Part shown: positions 32,830 to 45,312 of the stretch, piece by piece
Layout of the letters: every line of letters begins with the position of its first letter
Numbering within the stretch: position 1 is the first letter of the stretch
Made by a program: the position numbers and the translations under genes
Notes under the pieces: generated by a model
Seen by the model: only the letters and a program-made list of their open reading frames with translations
Told to the model about the DNA's origin: nothing
Database searches by the model: none
DNA from: Balaenoptera acutorostrata
Taxonomy: Eukaryota; Chordata; Mammalia; Artiodactyla; Balaenopteridae
Assembly: GCF_949987535.1 (NCBI RefSeq)
Contig: NC_080068.1
Span: 81,741,254-81,805,253 of the forward strand
Reading direction: 5' to 3'
Length of the DNA stretch: 64,000 nt

Positions 32830-32999
32830 TTTATGCTCCACAGGTGGAATGTTTCCTAACAGCAAAGCCTAAAGGTTTACCAAATTCAAGCTTGGCTGTG
32901 GTTTTTTTCTTCTAAAATCTAGGAGATGATCCAAGTCAGCTAGCCAAGCGCTTTCCTGCAACATAATAGTTTATTCAGCTTCTTGTTGACCAGTGAAAA

Positions 33000-33012
33000 G
33001 TTACTAGGTGAC
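33000..33012 (-). promoter_or_regulatory. X-box-like (RFX) motif upstream of DTHD1
   Basis: GTTACTAGGTGAC matches the bipartite RFX X-box pattern (GTYRCC, 1-3 spacer, RGYAAC) at 10 of 12 half-site positions. It is 171 bases upstream of the start codon. X-boxes are typical of genes active in ciliated cells. A short degenerate match like this can occur by chance. Confidence 0.2.
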
Positions 33013-33686
33013 CAAAGGAGGGGCGTTCCTGCACCGTGGGTGCCACTGTGTACAGAATAGATTAACCACAGGGGTGGAGTTAGCTCACACAATCCCACTT
33101 TCCATGGAAGTTTTACACTTTTGATATACTATGGAAGCCTCATATACTTTTCAAGTTTTGAGGCAACAAAATATGGATTCTGTGGTAGGATGAGGAGTAT
33201 ATTAATCAAAGGTAAACTCTTTTAATAATACTGCTAATAATAACTCTATATGAAACTCAAAAATACTTATGAATGAACTAATATGTTGTCTGAATTACTT
33301 CAAAATAAGCTGGGCGTGTAGGAGCAGTGTATAGATGAAATAAGATTGGCTGTTAAGTTAATAATTGTTGAAGCTGGATATGGTTACATGTGGGCGTCTT
33401 TACAATTCTCTCTAGTTAGCATAGAACATTTTTAGAATAAAGAATTTTAAAAATATTACTCTGCTGGAGCAGTCTATTACCACTCTGCTCGGTTAGGTTC
33501 ATCAGTACCTTCTTGTATGGCAGGTCTGCAGTGAGATCGAGATAGGTACTTGGCCTCTTTCCTCTCTGATCATTTCTCTCTAATTGGATAAAATGCTCCT
33601 CCACGAAAAGAAAGCAAACCTGAAGAGTGGCTTTCTCTGAACTAGCAAGGAATCTTCACCATGTATAATTAAAATTCAGTCACAGC

Positions 33687-33922
33687 ACGTTCTCACCGCT
33701 GCTGGCCCCTTCGTCGGCACATTGTATATGACACCATGGCGTCACAGGACCTGATACCGGGGGGAGCCCCGGGGTCCGCGGAGAAACCCAGAGCAGCCTG
33801 CTTCTTCCTCTGCAATCCCCTCCTCTCATAAGGGAGAACACAGCACCGGAGGGAGAGGGCCGTGCATTCCGGACGGGCTCGCGTTCTCTCGGGGGCCCTG
33901 GAATGAAATGAAAGCTCCCGAA
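33687..33922. promoter_or_regulatory. CpG-dense patch, candidate promoter region
   Basis: I count about 17 CpG dinucleotides in roughly 236 bases, with visibly high GC, in a window that is otherwise CpG-poor and AT-rich. It lies about 0.86-1.1 kb upstream of the DTHD1 start codon. This could be a small CpG-island promoter serving DTHD1 (minus strand), a divergent transcript (plus strand), or both. No TATA box is evident. It does not look like L1 or SINE sequence. Confidence 0.45.
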
Positions 33923-36479
33923 GCACAGCCTGAATCCCTCCTGCCCACAGCCATCACCTTATCTCATCTTAAGCACTGGGCCTCTTAGAGCCACACTCAA
34001 GACATCTGAAAGAGGAGACGGGGAAACACAAACCCAGTGAATAACGAATAGAAAACGAATGCCACCACAGGCGTAAATACTGCCCCAGCTGCTTGTGGTC
34101 TGCAGAGGCTGAAGGAAAAGGAAAGGAGGGGCGGTACGAAGAGGGGTGGTGAGGGTGAGGTCCGGGGTGCGGCCTCATTCTCTAGTGGAAATCTTATTTT
34201 TCAGTGACCTCTGTTCCTTTTAACGCCTGAAATATATGTGTAATTCACATTATAATGCATACGTGGCTTTAATTTGATGCCGATTCTGAAAACTTTCTAT
34301 AGCATGTGCTGTGGCCCAGGCACTCTCTACATGCTGGGAACTTCAGAGAGACTTCGGAGAGAGGCAGGCACCTCAAAAGATGACTAAAATCAGCTCAGAC
34401 TGTGTTGAGAGCTAGAGCAGACATATGAATTAAGAGTACCACCAAAGCTTTGAGGAGTAAAAATTTCATTCGGATTAGAGGCCTGGGAGATGTTTAAATT
34501 AGGAGCTAAATGATGAGCAGGATTTGAGCAGGCCTGACAACACAGGGAAGGAACATTCCAGCATAGGACATAATATCATCAAAGGCAGGGAGGCGAAATG
34601 GCACTGTGTGATCAAAAAGGGAAAAGGATGGCTCTAGAAGAGGGTGTATAAGTCTGGGAAGTGGCAAGAGAAATAATTATGGAGAGTCAGGAGGAGCAGC
34701 TGGAATTTTGTTTTGCAGACGAAAGAGAGAAATTAAATATTTTTGAACCAAGTAAATATATAGCCAAATCTATGCTGTAGGAATGCAGATGGTTTAAACG
34801 GTAGAGACACAAGAATTAAGTGACTTGAGGGCCCATATTAGAACAACAACAGTGCAGGCAGGGGAAGGGGATGCTTTGAGAGGGGATTCGAAGTAGAGTA
34901 ACCAGAACTTGCTAAATCATCAATTAGAGGAAAAGGAATAGAAAGCACTGAAAATCCATTCATTTACTTATTTGAGAAATATTTATTGGCTGCTGGTATA
35001 GAACTGTGCTTGGTAATGGAGTATAACTAAAAATTTTGGTTTAGGTGACTGAACAGATGGTAAACCAACTGAGTTGAGGAATTTAGAAAAAAACCCATTC
35101 AACTTGATTGGTAGGTAATTTGACTAATTTTGGATTTGTTGTGTTTGAGATACACAGGACAATTCTTTGGAATATGTTAGAAATTTAGAAGTCAGAATAA
35201 TATTGGCATATTTGAATGTCATCAGTCAATAGATATTGAATGTATCCCTATCTGGAAATAGAAGAGATCAATGGGGTATTTACACCATGTACATTTTAAG
35301 TATTGAATGAAACTGATAATGAAATGCTGAATCACTGGACCAATATACATTTATTCCCTTCTACAGATGTGGGAAAATTCTTTCTCAGGTCAGGGGGAAA
35401 AAAAACCCAAACATTCTTCCTCAGCCTCACTGACATTTGCTATCCTCAAGTCTAAACTTGTTCTCTGTCTGGCTTCCCCAAAATATGTAATATTTGCAAA
35501 GTGAGACCTACCACAGGCCACGCTGCGTTTACTCATTAAAACAAGCATCTGCATGTTCCTGCATCTTGTTTTCAATTAATTGATGTCACTAACCACGGAA
35601 AGAACTGACATTTGCAATCAAGATTTGTGACACCCACGGAAGTTAACTGCAAAAAAATTCATCGTGATGGGTTTAACATTGGATTAGCATCTTCATTGTG
35701 GCTACTCGTTATTATGACTACTAATACTTTCTTTTACTTTCTTTACTGAGAATTCTCTGCTTCCACTGACATTAAAGGAATTAGTATGCAGTCTTGAATT
35801 CACACAAAACATTATGTGGTTGAAAAGACAGCAGTTCTTCATATTAAAGCATCAAAGTGAGTAGAAAGAAAATTCCAGTAAGTAGGATAATCACTCATTT
35901 ACCAGCTGAAGAAATAAAACTTTGCAATAGACTGAACAGCCTATTGATGCGAGTCAGGAAGGAAGGACAATAAAGTCTTTAAGTGTAAGGAACTGGGCTA
36001 CTTTCCATGGAGTTTATGGTGGGGAGCAGTGGGTAAGTCAGATGTTAGCAACATTATTAGTCCTGTTACCCAATCTTGTTATTTTCTTTGAGTTCCTGTG
36101 TAGTTTCCGACACCAGACTTTGGTGCAGTCAGCCCAGATTAATTTTTCTCCGTTTGGTAACTCTCTTATTGAATGTCTTTTATCTGTTTAGAGCAAGCTC
36201 ACACAACTGGATGATGAGTAGAAAGAGAACACAAAATGGTTGTTTTGTTTTTGTTTTCCCCAATAACTTATCGCACTGGGAAAATACAAATTAAATATCA
36301 AAATTCTCAATATGCATATCAATTTAAAAATGTTTTTACATTTAACTAGACAGTATAAATAAAAGTTTGTAGCCTATGAATAAAAAATTTAAAAATTAAA
36401 ATGTTTTTAAAAAGCAGGTGGTCAAAATCAAAGTTAAGACTTTTGGTTAAACAATGTAGATTAAATATATATTCTATTT
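33923..36479. other. Intergenic sequence
   Basis: Parts at about 34300-34760 and 34960-35050 resemble the ancient TTTATTGA-type repeat. No coding exon recognised. Confidence 0.4.
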
Positions 36480-38248
36480 CTGCTTCCTCCTAAAACACCA
36501 CCGTAGAAGATAAAACAATATATAAACTACAAAGGACAAAGAAAATGGGTGATAATATGATGGAGAAAAGATGTCAACAAACTTTTGGAAGATCAAAAGC
36601 AGATGGACAAGTTGTAAATGACCTAATTGAGTAAAGAGAGTCCCTCTATGGTGGAAAATAGGCTGGTTCTTGCCGTGGAATTTCAGGAGGGCCTAGGAAT
36701 TAGAGACAACCAGTAGCTCTGGAAGTGAGAATGAAGTTGGCTCTGTAAACAAGTTTTGTTCCAGTTCAGTTTTGAGAGCAGGTAGATACCGAAATCCCTC
36801 TCCTCTGCCCCAAATAGCCAAGTAACAGTCTCTTTCCCACCCATTGGAAGCTAGAGATATTCTCTATGAAAAAACTGCAGCAGAGGCAGGAGGCCTGGGC
36901 TGAGCAGAAAACCAGAAGGAAGTGCCACTGTACACATAAGGGTTAAGTGAAATTCTACAATTTAAAAAAGTGAGGTCCCACTCCATTCTTCTGCTCAGCC
37001 CCAAGAACAGGGGCAAGCAAGTGTAACCTCTCAGGCAGAAGATTAGAAGTTTGTTCTCTAGAGTAACTGAATACCCCAAGAAAAAAAAAAAACAATTCAT
37101 AGTGAAACTTTTAGGGTCCGTCCCCCTTCTCCCCACCCTCAATAGATTACCCTGCTCTTGTCAGATCATCAATAATGAAGCACCCAATCAGAAGCCCTAT
37201 CTATGTATGTAAAGCTTCCAAAAAATGTCCCTAATGCTTCATTTTTGAGTATCGAATAATAGTCAACGGGGTTAGGCATTTGAAATAAGCCTTTTATATA
37301 ATGCTGAAGACTAAAGCAAACACAAATAAAGAACTTGAAAAAAATAGAGCCAATACAGGAAAGAGAAGAATATATCAAATAAGTCTATAATTAACACTCT
37401 TAAAGTCTAGGATATGAGAAGATAATGCACCCACACAATAAGAAAAGATTTTCCTAAAAAAGGGAGCATTCAGAAAATGAGAAAGACCTCATAGAAAATA
37501 AAATATAACAGGAGTTTTTTAAGCTTGTATATGGGTAGAATGAAGCAGTTGAGGAAATGTCCCAGAGTTAAACAAAAAACAAAGAGACAATAGGGGGAAG
37601 AAAAAAGGAGGTTAAGAAATTTAATAGTTCAATCTAGGTGGTTCAATTAATATGAGTTCTAGAAAAAGAAAACAGAAAGAAATTATCAAAGAAATAATAT
37701 ATTTCCCAGATGAAGGACTTTGTATTCCAGACTGAAAAAGATCAAAACTATAGATTAAAAAAAGAAGAAGAAATCATAACTGGTCATATTATCATGAATA
37801 GTCAAAACATCAAGGACAAAGATCCTAATAGCCTCCAAAGAAGGAAAAATGTTCACACTTAAATTAGAAGGCATTGGATTTTTTTTTTTAAACATCTTTA
37901 TTGGAGTATAATTGCTTTACATTGTTGTGTTAGTTGCTGCTGTATAACAAAGTGAATCAGCTATACGTATACATATATCCCCATATCCCCTTCCTCTTGT
38001 GTCTCCCTCCCACCCTCCCTATCCCATACCTCTAGGTGGTCACAAAGCACCGAGCTGATCTCCCTGTGCTATGCAGATGCTTCCCACTAGCTATCTATTT
38101 TACATTTGGTAGTGTATATATGTCAGTGCCACTCTCTCACTTCATCTCAGCTTACACTTCCCCCTCCCTGTGTCCTCAACTCCATTCTCTACGTCTGCGA
38201 CTTTATTCCTGTCCTGCCCCTAGGTTCATCAGAACCTTTTTTTTTTTT

Positions 38249-41200
38249 TTAGATTCCATATATATGTGTTAGCGTACGGTATTTGTTTTTCACTTTCTGA
38301 CTTACGTCACTCTGCATGACAGACTCTAGGTCCATCCAGCTCACTACAAATAACGCAATTTTGTTTCTTTTTATGGCTGAGTAATATTCCATTATATATA
38401 TGTGGCACACCTTCTTTATCCATTCATCTGTCAATGGAAACTTAGGTTGCTTCCAAGTCCTGGCTATTGAAAATACTGCTGCAATGAACATTGTGGTACG
38501 TGACTCTTTTTGAATTATGGTTTTCTCAGGGTATATGTCCAGTAGTGGGATTGCTGGGTCATATGGTAGTTCTATTTTTAGTTTTTTAAGTAACCTCCAT
38601 ACTGTTCTCCATAGCGGCTGTATCAATGTACATTCCCAGCAACAGTGCAAGAGGGTTCCCTTTTCTCCACACCCTCTCCACCATATATTGTTTCTAGATT
38701 TTTTGATGATGGCCATCCTGACCGGTGTGAGGTGATACCTCATTGTAGTTTTATTTGCATTTCTTTAATGATTAGCGATGTTGAGCATCCTTTCAGGTGT
38801 TTGTTGGCAATCTGTATATCTTCTTTGGAGAAATGTCTATTTAGGTCTTCTGCCCATTTTTGGATTGGGTTGTTTGTTTTTTTTTGATATTGAGCTGCAT
38901 GAGCTGCTTGTATATTTTGGAGATTAATCTTTTGTCAGTTACTCCATTTGCAAATATATTCTCCCATTCTGAGGGTTGTCTTTTCATCTTGTTTAGGGTT
39001 TCCTTTGCTGTGCAAAACGTTTTAAGTTTCATTAGGTCCCATTTGGTTATTTCTGTTTTTATTTCCATTTCTCTAGGCGGTGGGTCAAAAAGGATCTTGC
39101 TGTGATTTATGTCATAGAGTGTTCTGCCTATGTTTTGCTCTAAGAGTCTGATAGTGTCTGGCCTTACATTTAGGTTTTTAATCCATTTTGAGTTTATTTT
39201 TGGGTATGGTGTTAGGGAGTGTTCTAATTTCATTCTTTTACATGTAGCTGTCCAGTTTTCCCAGAACCACTTATTGAAGAGGTGGTCTTTTCTCCATTGT
39301 ATATTTTTGCCTCCTTTATCAAAGATAAGGTGACCATATGTGCTTGGTTTATCTCTGGGCTTTCTATCCTATTCCACTGATCTATACTTCTGTTTTTGTG
39401 CCAGTACCATACTGTCTTGATTACTGCAGCTTTGTTGTATACTCTGAAGTCAGGGACCCTAATTCCTCCAGCTCCATTTTTCTTCCTCAAGATTGCTTTG
39501 GCTATTCAGGGTCTTTTGTGTTTCCATACAAATTGTGAAATTTTTTGTCCTAGTTCTGTGAAAAATGCCATTGGTAATTTGATAGGGATTGCGTTGAATC
39601 TGTAGATTGCTTTGGGTAGTAGAGTCATTTTCACAATGTTGATTCTTCCAATCCAAGAACATGGTATATCTCTCCATCTATTTATATCATCTTTAATTTC
39701 TTTCATCAGTGTCTTATAGTTTTCTGCATATGGGTCTTTTGTCTCCTTAGGTAGGTTTATTTCTAGGTGTTTTATTCTTTTTGTTGCAATGGTAAATGGG
39801 AGTGTTTCCTTGATTTCACTTTCAGATTTTTCATCTTTAGTGTATAGGAATGCAAGAGATTTCTGTGCATTAATTTTGTATTCTACTACTTTACCAAATT
39901 CATTGATTAGCTCTAGGAGTTTTCTGGTAGCATCTTTAGGATTCTCTATGTATAGTATCATGTCATCTGCAAACAGTGACAGCTTTATTTCTTCTTTGCC
40001 AATTTGGCTTCCCTTTATTTCTTTTTCTTCTCTGATTGCTGTGGCTAAAACTTTCAAAACTATGTTGGATGATAGTGGTGAGAGTGAACAACCTTGTCTT
40101 GTTCCTGATCTTAGAGGAAATGGTTACAGTTTTTCACCATTGACAACAATGGCGGCTGTGGGTTTGTCATATATGGCTTTTATTACATTGAGGAAAGTTC
40201 CCTCTATGCCTACTTTCTGGAGGGTTTTTATCATAAATGGGTGTTGAATTTTGTCAAAAGCTTTTTCTACATCTTTTGAGATGATCATACGGTTTTTATT
40301 CTACAATTTGTTAATATGGTGTATCACGTTGACTGATTTGCATATATTGAAGAATCCTTGCATTCCTAGAATAAACCCTACTTGATCATGGTGTATGATC
40401 CTTTTAATGTGCTGTTGGATTCTGTTTGCTAGTATTTTGTTGAAGATTTTTGCATCTACATTGATCAGTGATATCGGGCTGTAGTTTTCTTTTTTTGTAA
40501 CAACTTTGTCTTGTCTTGGTATCAGGGTGATGGTGGCCTCGTAGAATGAGTTTGGGGGTGTTCTTCCCTCTGCTATATTTTGAAAGAGTTTGAGAAGGAT
40601 AGGTGTTAACTCTTCTCTAAATGTTTGAGAGAATTCGCCTGTGAAGCCTTCTGGTCCTGGGCTTTTGTTTGTTGGAAGATTTTTAATCATAGTTTCAATT
40701 TCAGTGCTTGTGATTGGTCTGTTTATATTTCCTATTTCTTCCTGGTTCAATCTCGGAAGGTTGTGCTTTTCTAAGAATTTGTCCACATCTTCCAGGTGTC
40801 CATTTTATTGGCATATAGCTGCTCGTAGTAATCTCTCATGATCCTTTGTATTTCTGCAGTGTCAGTTGTTCTCCTTTTTTCATTTCTAATTCTGTTGATT
40901 TGAGTCTTTTTCATTTTTTTCTTGCTGAGCCTGACTAATGGTTTACCAATTTTATTTATCTTTTCAAAGAATCAGCTTTTAGTTTGATTGATCTTTGGTA
41001 TCATTTCCTTCATTTCTTTTTCATTTATTTCTCATCTGATCTTTATGATTTCTTTCCTTCTGCTAACTTTGGGATTTTTTTGTTCTTCTTTCTCTGATTG
41101 CTTTAGGTGTAAGGTTAGGTTGTTTATTTGAGATGTTTGTTGTTTCTTGAGGTAGGATTGTGTTCTATACACTTCCCTTGTAGAACTGCTTTTGCTGCTT

Positions 41201-42061
41201 CCCATAGGTTTTGGGTCATTGTGTTTTCATTGTCATTTGTTTCTAGGTATTTTTTGATATCCTCTTTGATTTCTCCAGTGATCTCTCGGTTATTTAGTAG
41301 TGTATTGTTTAGCCTCCATTTGTTTGTATTTTTTACAGATCTTTTCCTGTAATTGATATCTAGTCCCATAGCATTGTGGTCGGAAAAGATATTTGATACG
41401 ATATCAATTTTCTTAAATTTACCAAGGCTTGATTTGTGACCCAAGATATGATCTATCCTGAAGAATGTTCCATGAGCACTTGAGAAGAAAGTGTATTCTG
41501 TTGTTTTTGGATGGAATGTCCTATAAATATCAATTAAGTCTATCTTGTTTAATGTATCATTTAAAGCTTGTGTTTCCTTATTTATTTTCAGTTTGGTTGA
41601 TCTGTCCATTGGTGAAAGTGGGGTATTAAATTCCTCTACTATTATTGTGTTACTGTTGATTTCCCCTTTTATAGCTGTTAGCATTTGCCTTATGTATTGA
41701 GATGCTCCTATGTTGGGTGCATAAATATTTACATTTGTTATATCTTCTTCTTGGATTGATCCTTTGATCATTATGTAGTGTCCTTCTTTGTCTCCTGTAA
41801 TAGTCTTTATTTTAAAGTCTATTTTGTCTGATATGAGAATTGCTACTCCAGCTTTCTTTTGATTTCCATTAGCATGGAATATCTCTTAACATCCCCTCAC
41901 TTTCAATCTGTATGTGTCCCTAGGTCTGAAGTGGGTCTCTTCTAGAGAGCATATATACAGGTCTTGTTTTTGTATCCATTCAGCCATCTATGTCTTTTGG
42001 TTGGAGAATTTAGTCAATTTACATTTAAGGTAATTATTGATATGTATGTTCCTATTACCAT
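38249..42061 (-). pseudogene. L1 ORF2 remnant
   Basis: ORF2 encodes an endonuclease plus reverse transcriptase. The span (3,813 bases) is close to the usual 1,270 or so codons. Open blocks cover the endonuclease (41124-41771, with NIYAPN and a Ser-Asp-His near the end), the start of RT (40301-40786, with [13 protein letters not shown]), the RT core with FADD (39506-40057) and the Cys-rich tail (38249-38743). Frameshifts and stops separate them. Confidence 0.85.
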
Positions 42062-42119
42062 TTTCTTAATTGTCTTGGGTTTGTTTTTGTAGGTCTTTTC
42101 CTTCTCTTGTGTTTCCTGC

Positions 42120-43009
42120 CTAGAGAAGTTCCTTTAGCATTTGCTGTAAAGCTGGTGTGGTGGTGCTGAATTCTCTTAGCTTTTGCTTGTCTGTAAAGGT
42201 TTTAATTTCTTCATCAAATCTGAATGAGATCCTTGCTGGGTAGAGTAATCTTGGTTGTAGGTTTTTGCCTTTCATCCCTTTAAATGTGTCCTGTCACTCC
42301 CTTCTGGCTTGCAGAGTTTCTGCTGAAAGATCAGCTGTTAACCTTATGGGGATTCCATTGTATGATATTTGTTGCTTTTCCCTTGCTGCTTTTAATATTT
42401 TTTCTTCGTATTTAATTTTTGTTAGTTTGATTAATATGTGTCATGGCATGTTTCTCCTTGGATTTATCCTGTATGGGACTCTCTGAACTTCCTGGACTTG
42501 ATTGACTATTTCCTTTCCCATATTAGGGAAGTTTTCAACTATAATCTCTTCAAATATTTTCTTAGTCCCTTTCTTTTTCTCTCTTCTTCTGAGACCCCTA
42601 TAATTTGAATGTTGGTCCATTTAATATTGTCCCAGAGGTCTTTGAGACTGTCCTCAATTCTTTTCATTCTTTTTTCTTTATTCTGCTCTACGGTAGTTAT
42701 TTCCACTATTTTATCTTCCAGGTCACTTATCCGTTCTTCTGCCTCAGTTATTCTGCTCTGGATTCCTTCTAGAGAATTTTTAATTTCATTTATTGTGTTG
42801 TTCATCATTGTTTGTTTGCTCTTTAGTTCTTCTAGGTCCTTGTTAAACGTTTCTTGTATTTTCTCCGTTCTATTTCCAATATTTTGGGTCTTTACTATCA
42901 TTATTCTGAATTCTTTTTCAGGTAGACTGCCTATTTATTCTTCATTTGTTTTGTCTGGTGGTTTTTTGCTTTTCTCCTTCATCTGCTGTGTATTTCTCTG
43001 TCTTCTCAT
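42120..43009 (-). pseudogene. L1 ORF1 remnant
   Basis: ORF1 encodes the L1 RNA-binding, coiled-coil trimer protein. Visible pieces are the coiled coil (ELKSKQTMMNNTINEIKNSL and RISDLEDKIVEITTVEQNKE) at 42620-42830 and the conserved C-terminal region, readable in pieces around 42130-42330. The span is 890 bases, not a multiple of three, and a stop interrupts it near 42934, so it is not translatable as a whole. Confidence 0.8.
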
Positions 43010-43769
43010 TTAGCTTAACTTACTGTGTTTGGGGTTTCCTTTGTGCAGGGTGCAGGTTCGTAGTTCCCGTTGTTTTTGCTGTCTGCCCCCAGTGGATAAG
43101 GTTAATTCAGTGGGTTTTGTAGGCTTCCTGGTGGAGGGGACTGATGCCTGTGTTCTGGTGGATGAGGCTGGATCTTGTCTTTCTGGTGGGCAGGACCGCA
43201 TCCAGTGGTGTGTTTTGGGGTGTCTGTGAACTTAGTGTGATTTTAGGCAACCTGTCTGCTAATGGGTGGGGTTGTTTTCCTGTCTTGCAAGTTGTTTGTC
43301 ATGGGGTCTCCACCACTGGAGCTTGCTGGTCCTTGAACTGAGCTTGGTTTTAGCATTGAGAAGGAGATCTCTGGGAGAGCTCTCGCCAATTGATACTACA
43401 TGGGGTCCGGAGGTCTCTACTCGTATAATGTCCTGAACTCGGCTCTCCCACCTCAGAGGCTCAGGCCTGACACCTGGCTGGAGCACCAATACCCTGTCAG
43501 CCACATGGCTCAACTTGGTGTGAGGGATGCTTTCCAGTGAATTAAGGTGTGAAAAAGACACAAGGCATAAATACCAAAGATGTTGCATGTGCTGCCAACT
43601 CTCTGGTTCCACGGAGTCTGAGCCTGTGGCACGGGCATTGAACTTCTTAAAAATAACACTCAGGCCTAGAAAATAATAGAGTTGTGACATCAGTATTCTG
43701 AGATTTCCCTCTTTCTAATTCAGAATTCTATTTTTCCCAAAGTATCATTCGAGTGTGCAGGGACAGAAA

Positions 43770-43948
43770 AAAGAAATGGTAATTATATGATGCCATGGAG
43801 GTATTAGCTAAGGATATGGTGGTAATCATATCGCAATATAAAACTATATCAAATCAACACATTGGACACCTTAAACTTACACAATGTTATATGTCAATTA
43901 GGTTTCAATAAGCTGAGAAAAAAAGAGTAAGATATTATTTTTAAAAGG
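43770..43948 (+). mobile_element. Short L1 3'-end insertion
   Basis: It has an L1 3' UTR terminus (GGTGGTAATCAT, ACACCTTAAACTTACACAAT) and an A-rich tail. It is flanked by a 15-base duplication with one mismatch: GTGCAGGGACAGAAA at 43755-43769 and GTGCAGGGAGAGAAA at 43949-43963. Confidence 0.75.
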
Positions 43949-44300
43949 GTGCAGGGAGAGAAAGGGCATTTTCAGGTATGCAAATATCAAAAAATTTTGT
44001 CTCCTGTGTACCTTTTCTTGGGAAGCTACTAAGGGATCTAGCTTTGCCAAAAGTAATGCAGTAACACAAGAAAAAAGTCAGAAAATAGAAAATCCAGCAA
44101 AGGAGAGAAGTAAATCAATGCATAAAATGAAGTCCAGACTACAGCCATCATCTGAGCAGTCCAGGAAGCTTCCTGAAGTGGCAGATGTGGAGCTGAAGAA
44201 CTATATGATGTTTTAACCATTTTGAGAAGTTTTGCAACTCTTAGAGAAATTGGGGGAGGAATTGTTGCTAAAGAGCAAATGAAAAAAATGAGACAATCAA

Positions 44301-45299
44301 TAAAAGTAAATTCTAAAAAAATGGATATATAACCAGAGTTAACTGCTTAGCTCTGCTATGAATAATATTTACATAGCCATAATACATAAAATATCTATAA
44401 TTAATTTAATTAAAACTGATGATACAAATACATTACCAGGATAGGTACAGAAGGCATGGATATGGAGAATGAGTATTGTAGGGTGGATATGAGAGCAAAA
44501 GGCTTATTTCTACAGGAGGAAGTCTATATTTAAAAATAAATCAAATATTTCAATATAAAAGGAAATTAATATTTAGGAATCTGGAGGTAAGTTCCAAGAA
44601 GAAACTGCTAAAAAAAATTGAATATGATTGCCTCTAGGAAAAGATGTGGAAAAGAGAAAAGCAACTCCTGACCTGTAGGAGCAAGGCCAGTACTACCAGC
44701 AAGGCCTTGTTGCTGTGGGCTGGCCTGACACACAGCTAAGCCTTCGTGTTTTCCTGTTGAACAAAAGAATTTCACAGAACATCAATACCAGGCAAGGTTA
44801 CTCTGTGACTATGATGGATCAAGGCAAAATAAAGACCATTCTATTATCAGGTCTAAACCCAGATGAGACATGAGTATTATGCAAGCCACAAAATACTAAA
44901 CATTTCCAGACTCCAACTAATATGAGTGAGGTCTCCTTCTTACCAACTCTAACTTGAGCATATTTCTAGTCTTCCATTCCTGTAGGTAAGATTTACTGAG
45001 ATACCCAATCATAGCATCATCCCCACTTTTAAACAGCATCTAATCCAGGGCAGGAAACTTTCCCAAAATCCCACCACCAAAGCCTAATCCTATAATAAGT
45101 CCCTTTTAACACCCTTTAACTGAGGTTCCCCATGGTGTGAGTTCTCCCTCACTGAAATGAGTAATAAGCCCTACCTGTTCAATTGCAGGTGTGCTCCTGG
45201 TGGCCTTTGGCTGGAGGGCATTGGCACATCCTTGGGTACTTGGGTTGGAAGGAGGGCAAGGGGCAAGGATATGTTGCTTCTCCTCAAAGTGTTGTCATA
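44301..45299. other. Intergenic sequence, possible LTR relic
   Basis: The region from about 44640 to 45290 has a UTR or LTR look (ATGAGTAATAAGCCCTACC near its right end) but no clear family. Confidence 0.3.
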
Positions 45300-45312
45300 T
45301 TATTTTACTTTT

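Larger units (their letters stand above)
37877..43633 (-). mobile_element. Near-full-length L1 (about 5.8 kb)
   Basis: Poly-T at the left is the 3' tail. Then come the 3' UTR, ORF2 (stop at 38249, start near 42061), ORF1 (stop at 42120, start near 43009) and about 0.6 kb of 5' UTR. A short duplication GGCATTG is seen at 37870-37876 and 43634-43640, and old L1 sequence resumes on the right, so both ends are defined. Both ORFs are broken. It is intergenic, upstream of DTHD1. Confidence 0.88.
36480..44300 (+). mobile_element. Old sense-strand L1 host split by two later L1 insertions
   Basis: Old L1 sequence before 37876 resumes at about 43641-43769 and again at 43964-44200 in the same orientation (for example AGAATTCTATTTTTCCCAAA and GGAAGCTACTAAGGGATCT). 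The first gap holds the near-full-length minus-strand L1 and the second a short L1 3' end. The outer limits are approximate. Confidence 0.65.

Noticed and set aside
43010..43690. ORFs on both strands in the 43.0-43.7 kb region
   Set aside because: This is the L1 5' UTR, which is GC-richer and so opens frames by chance.
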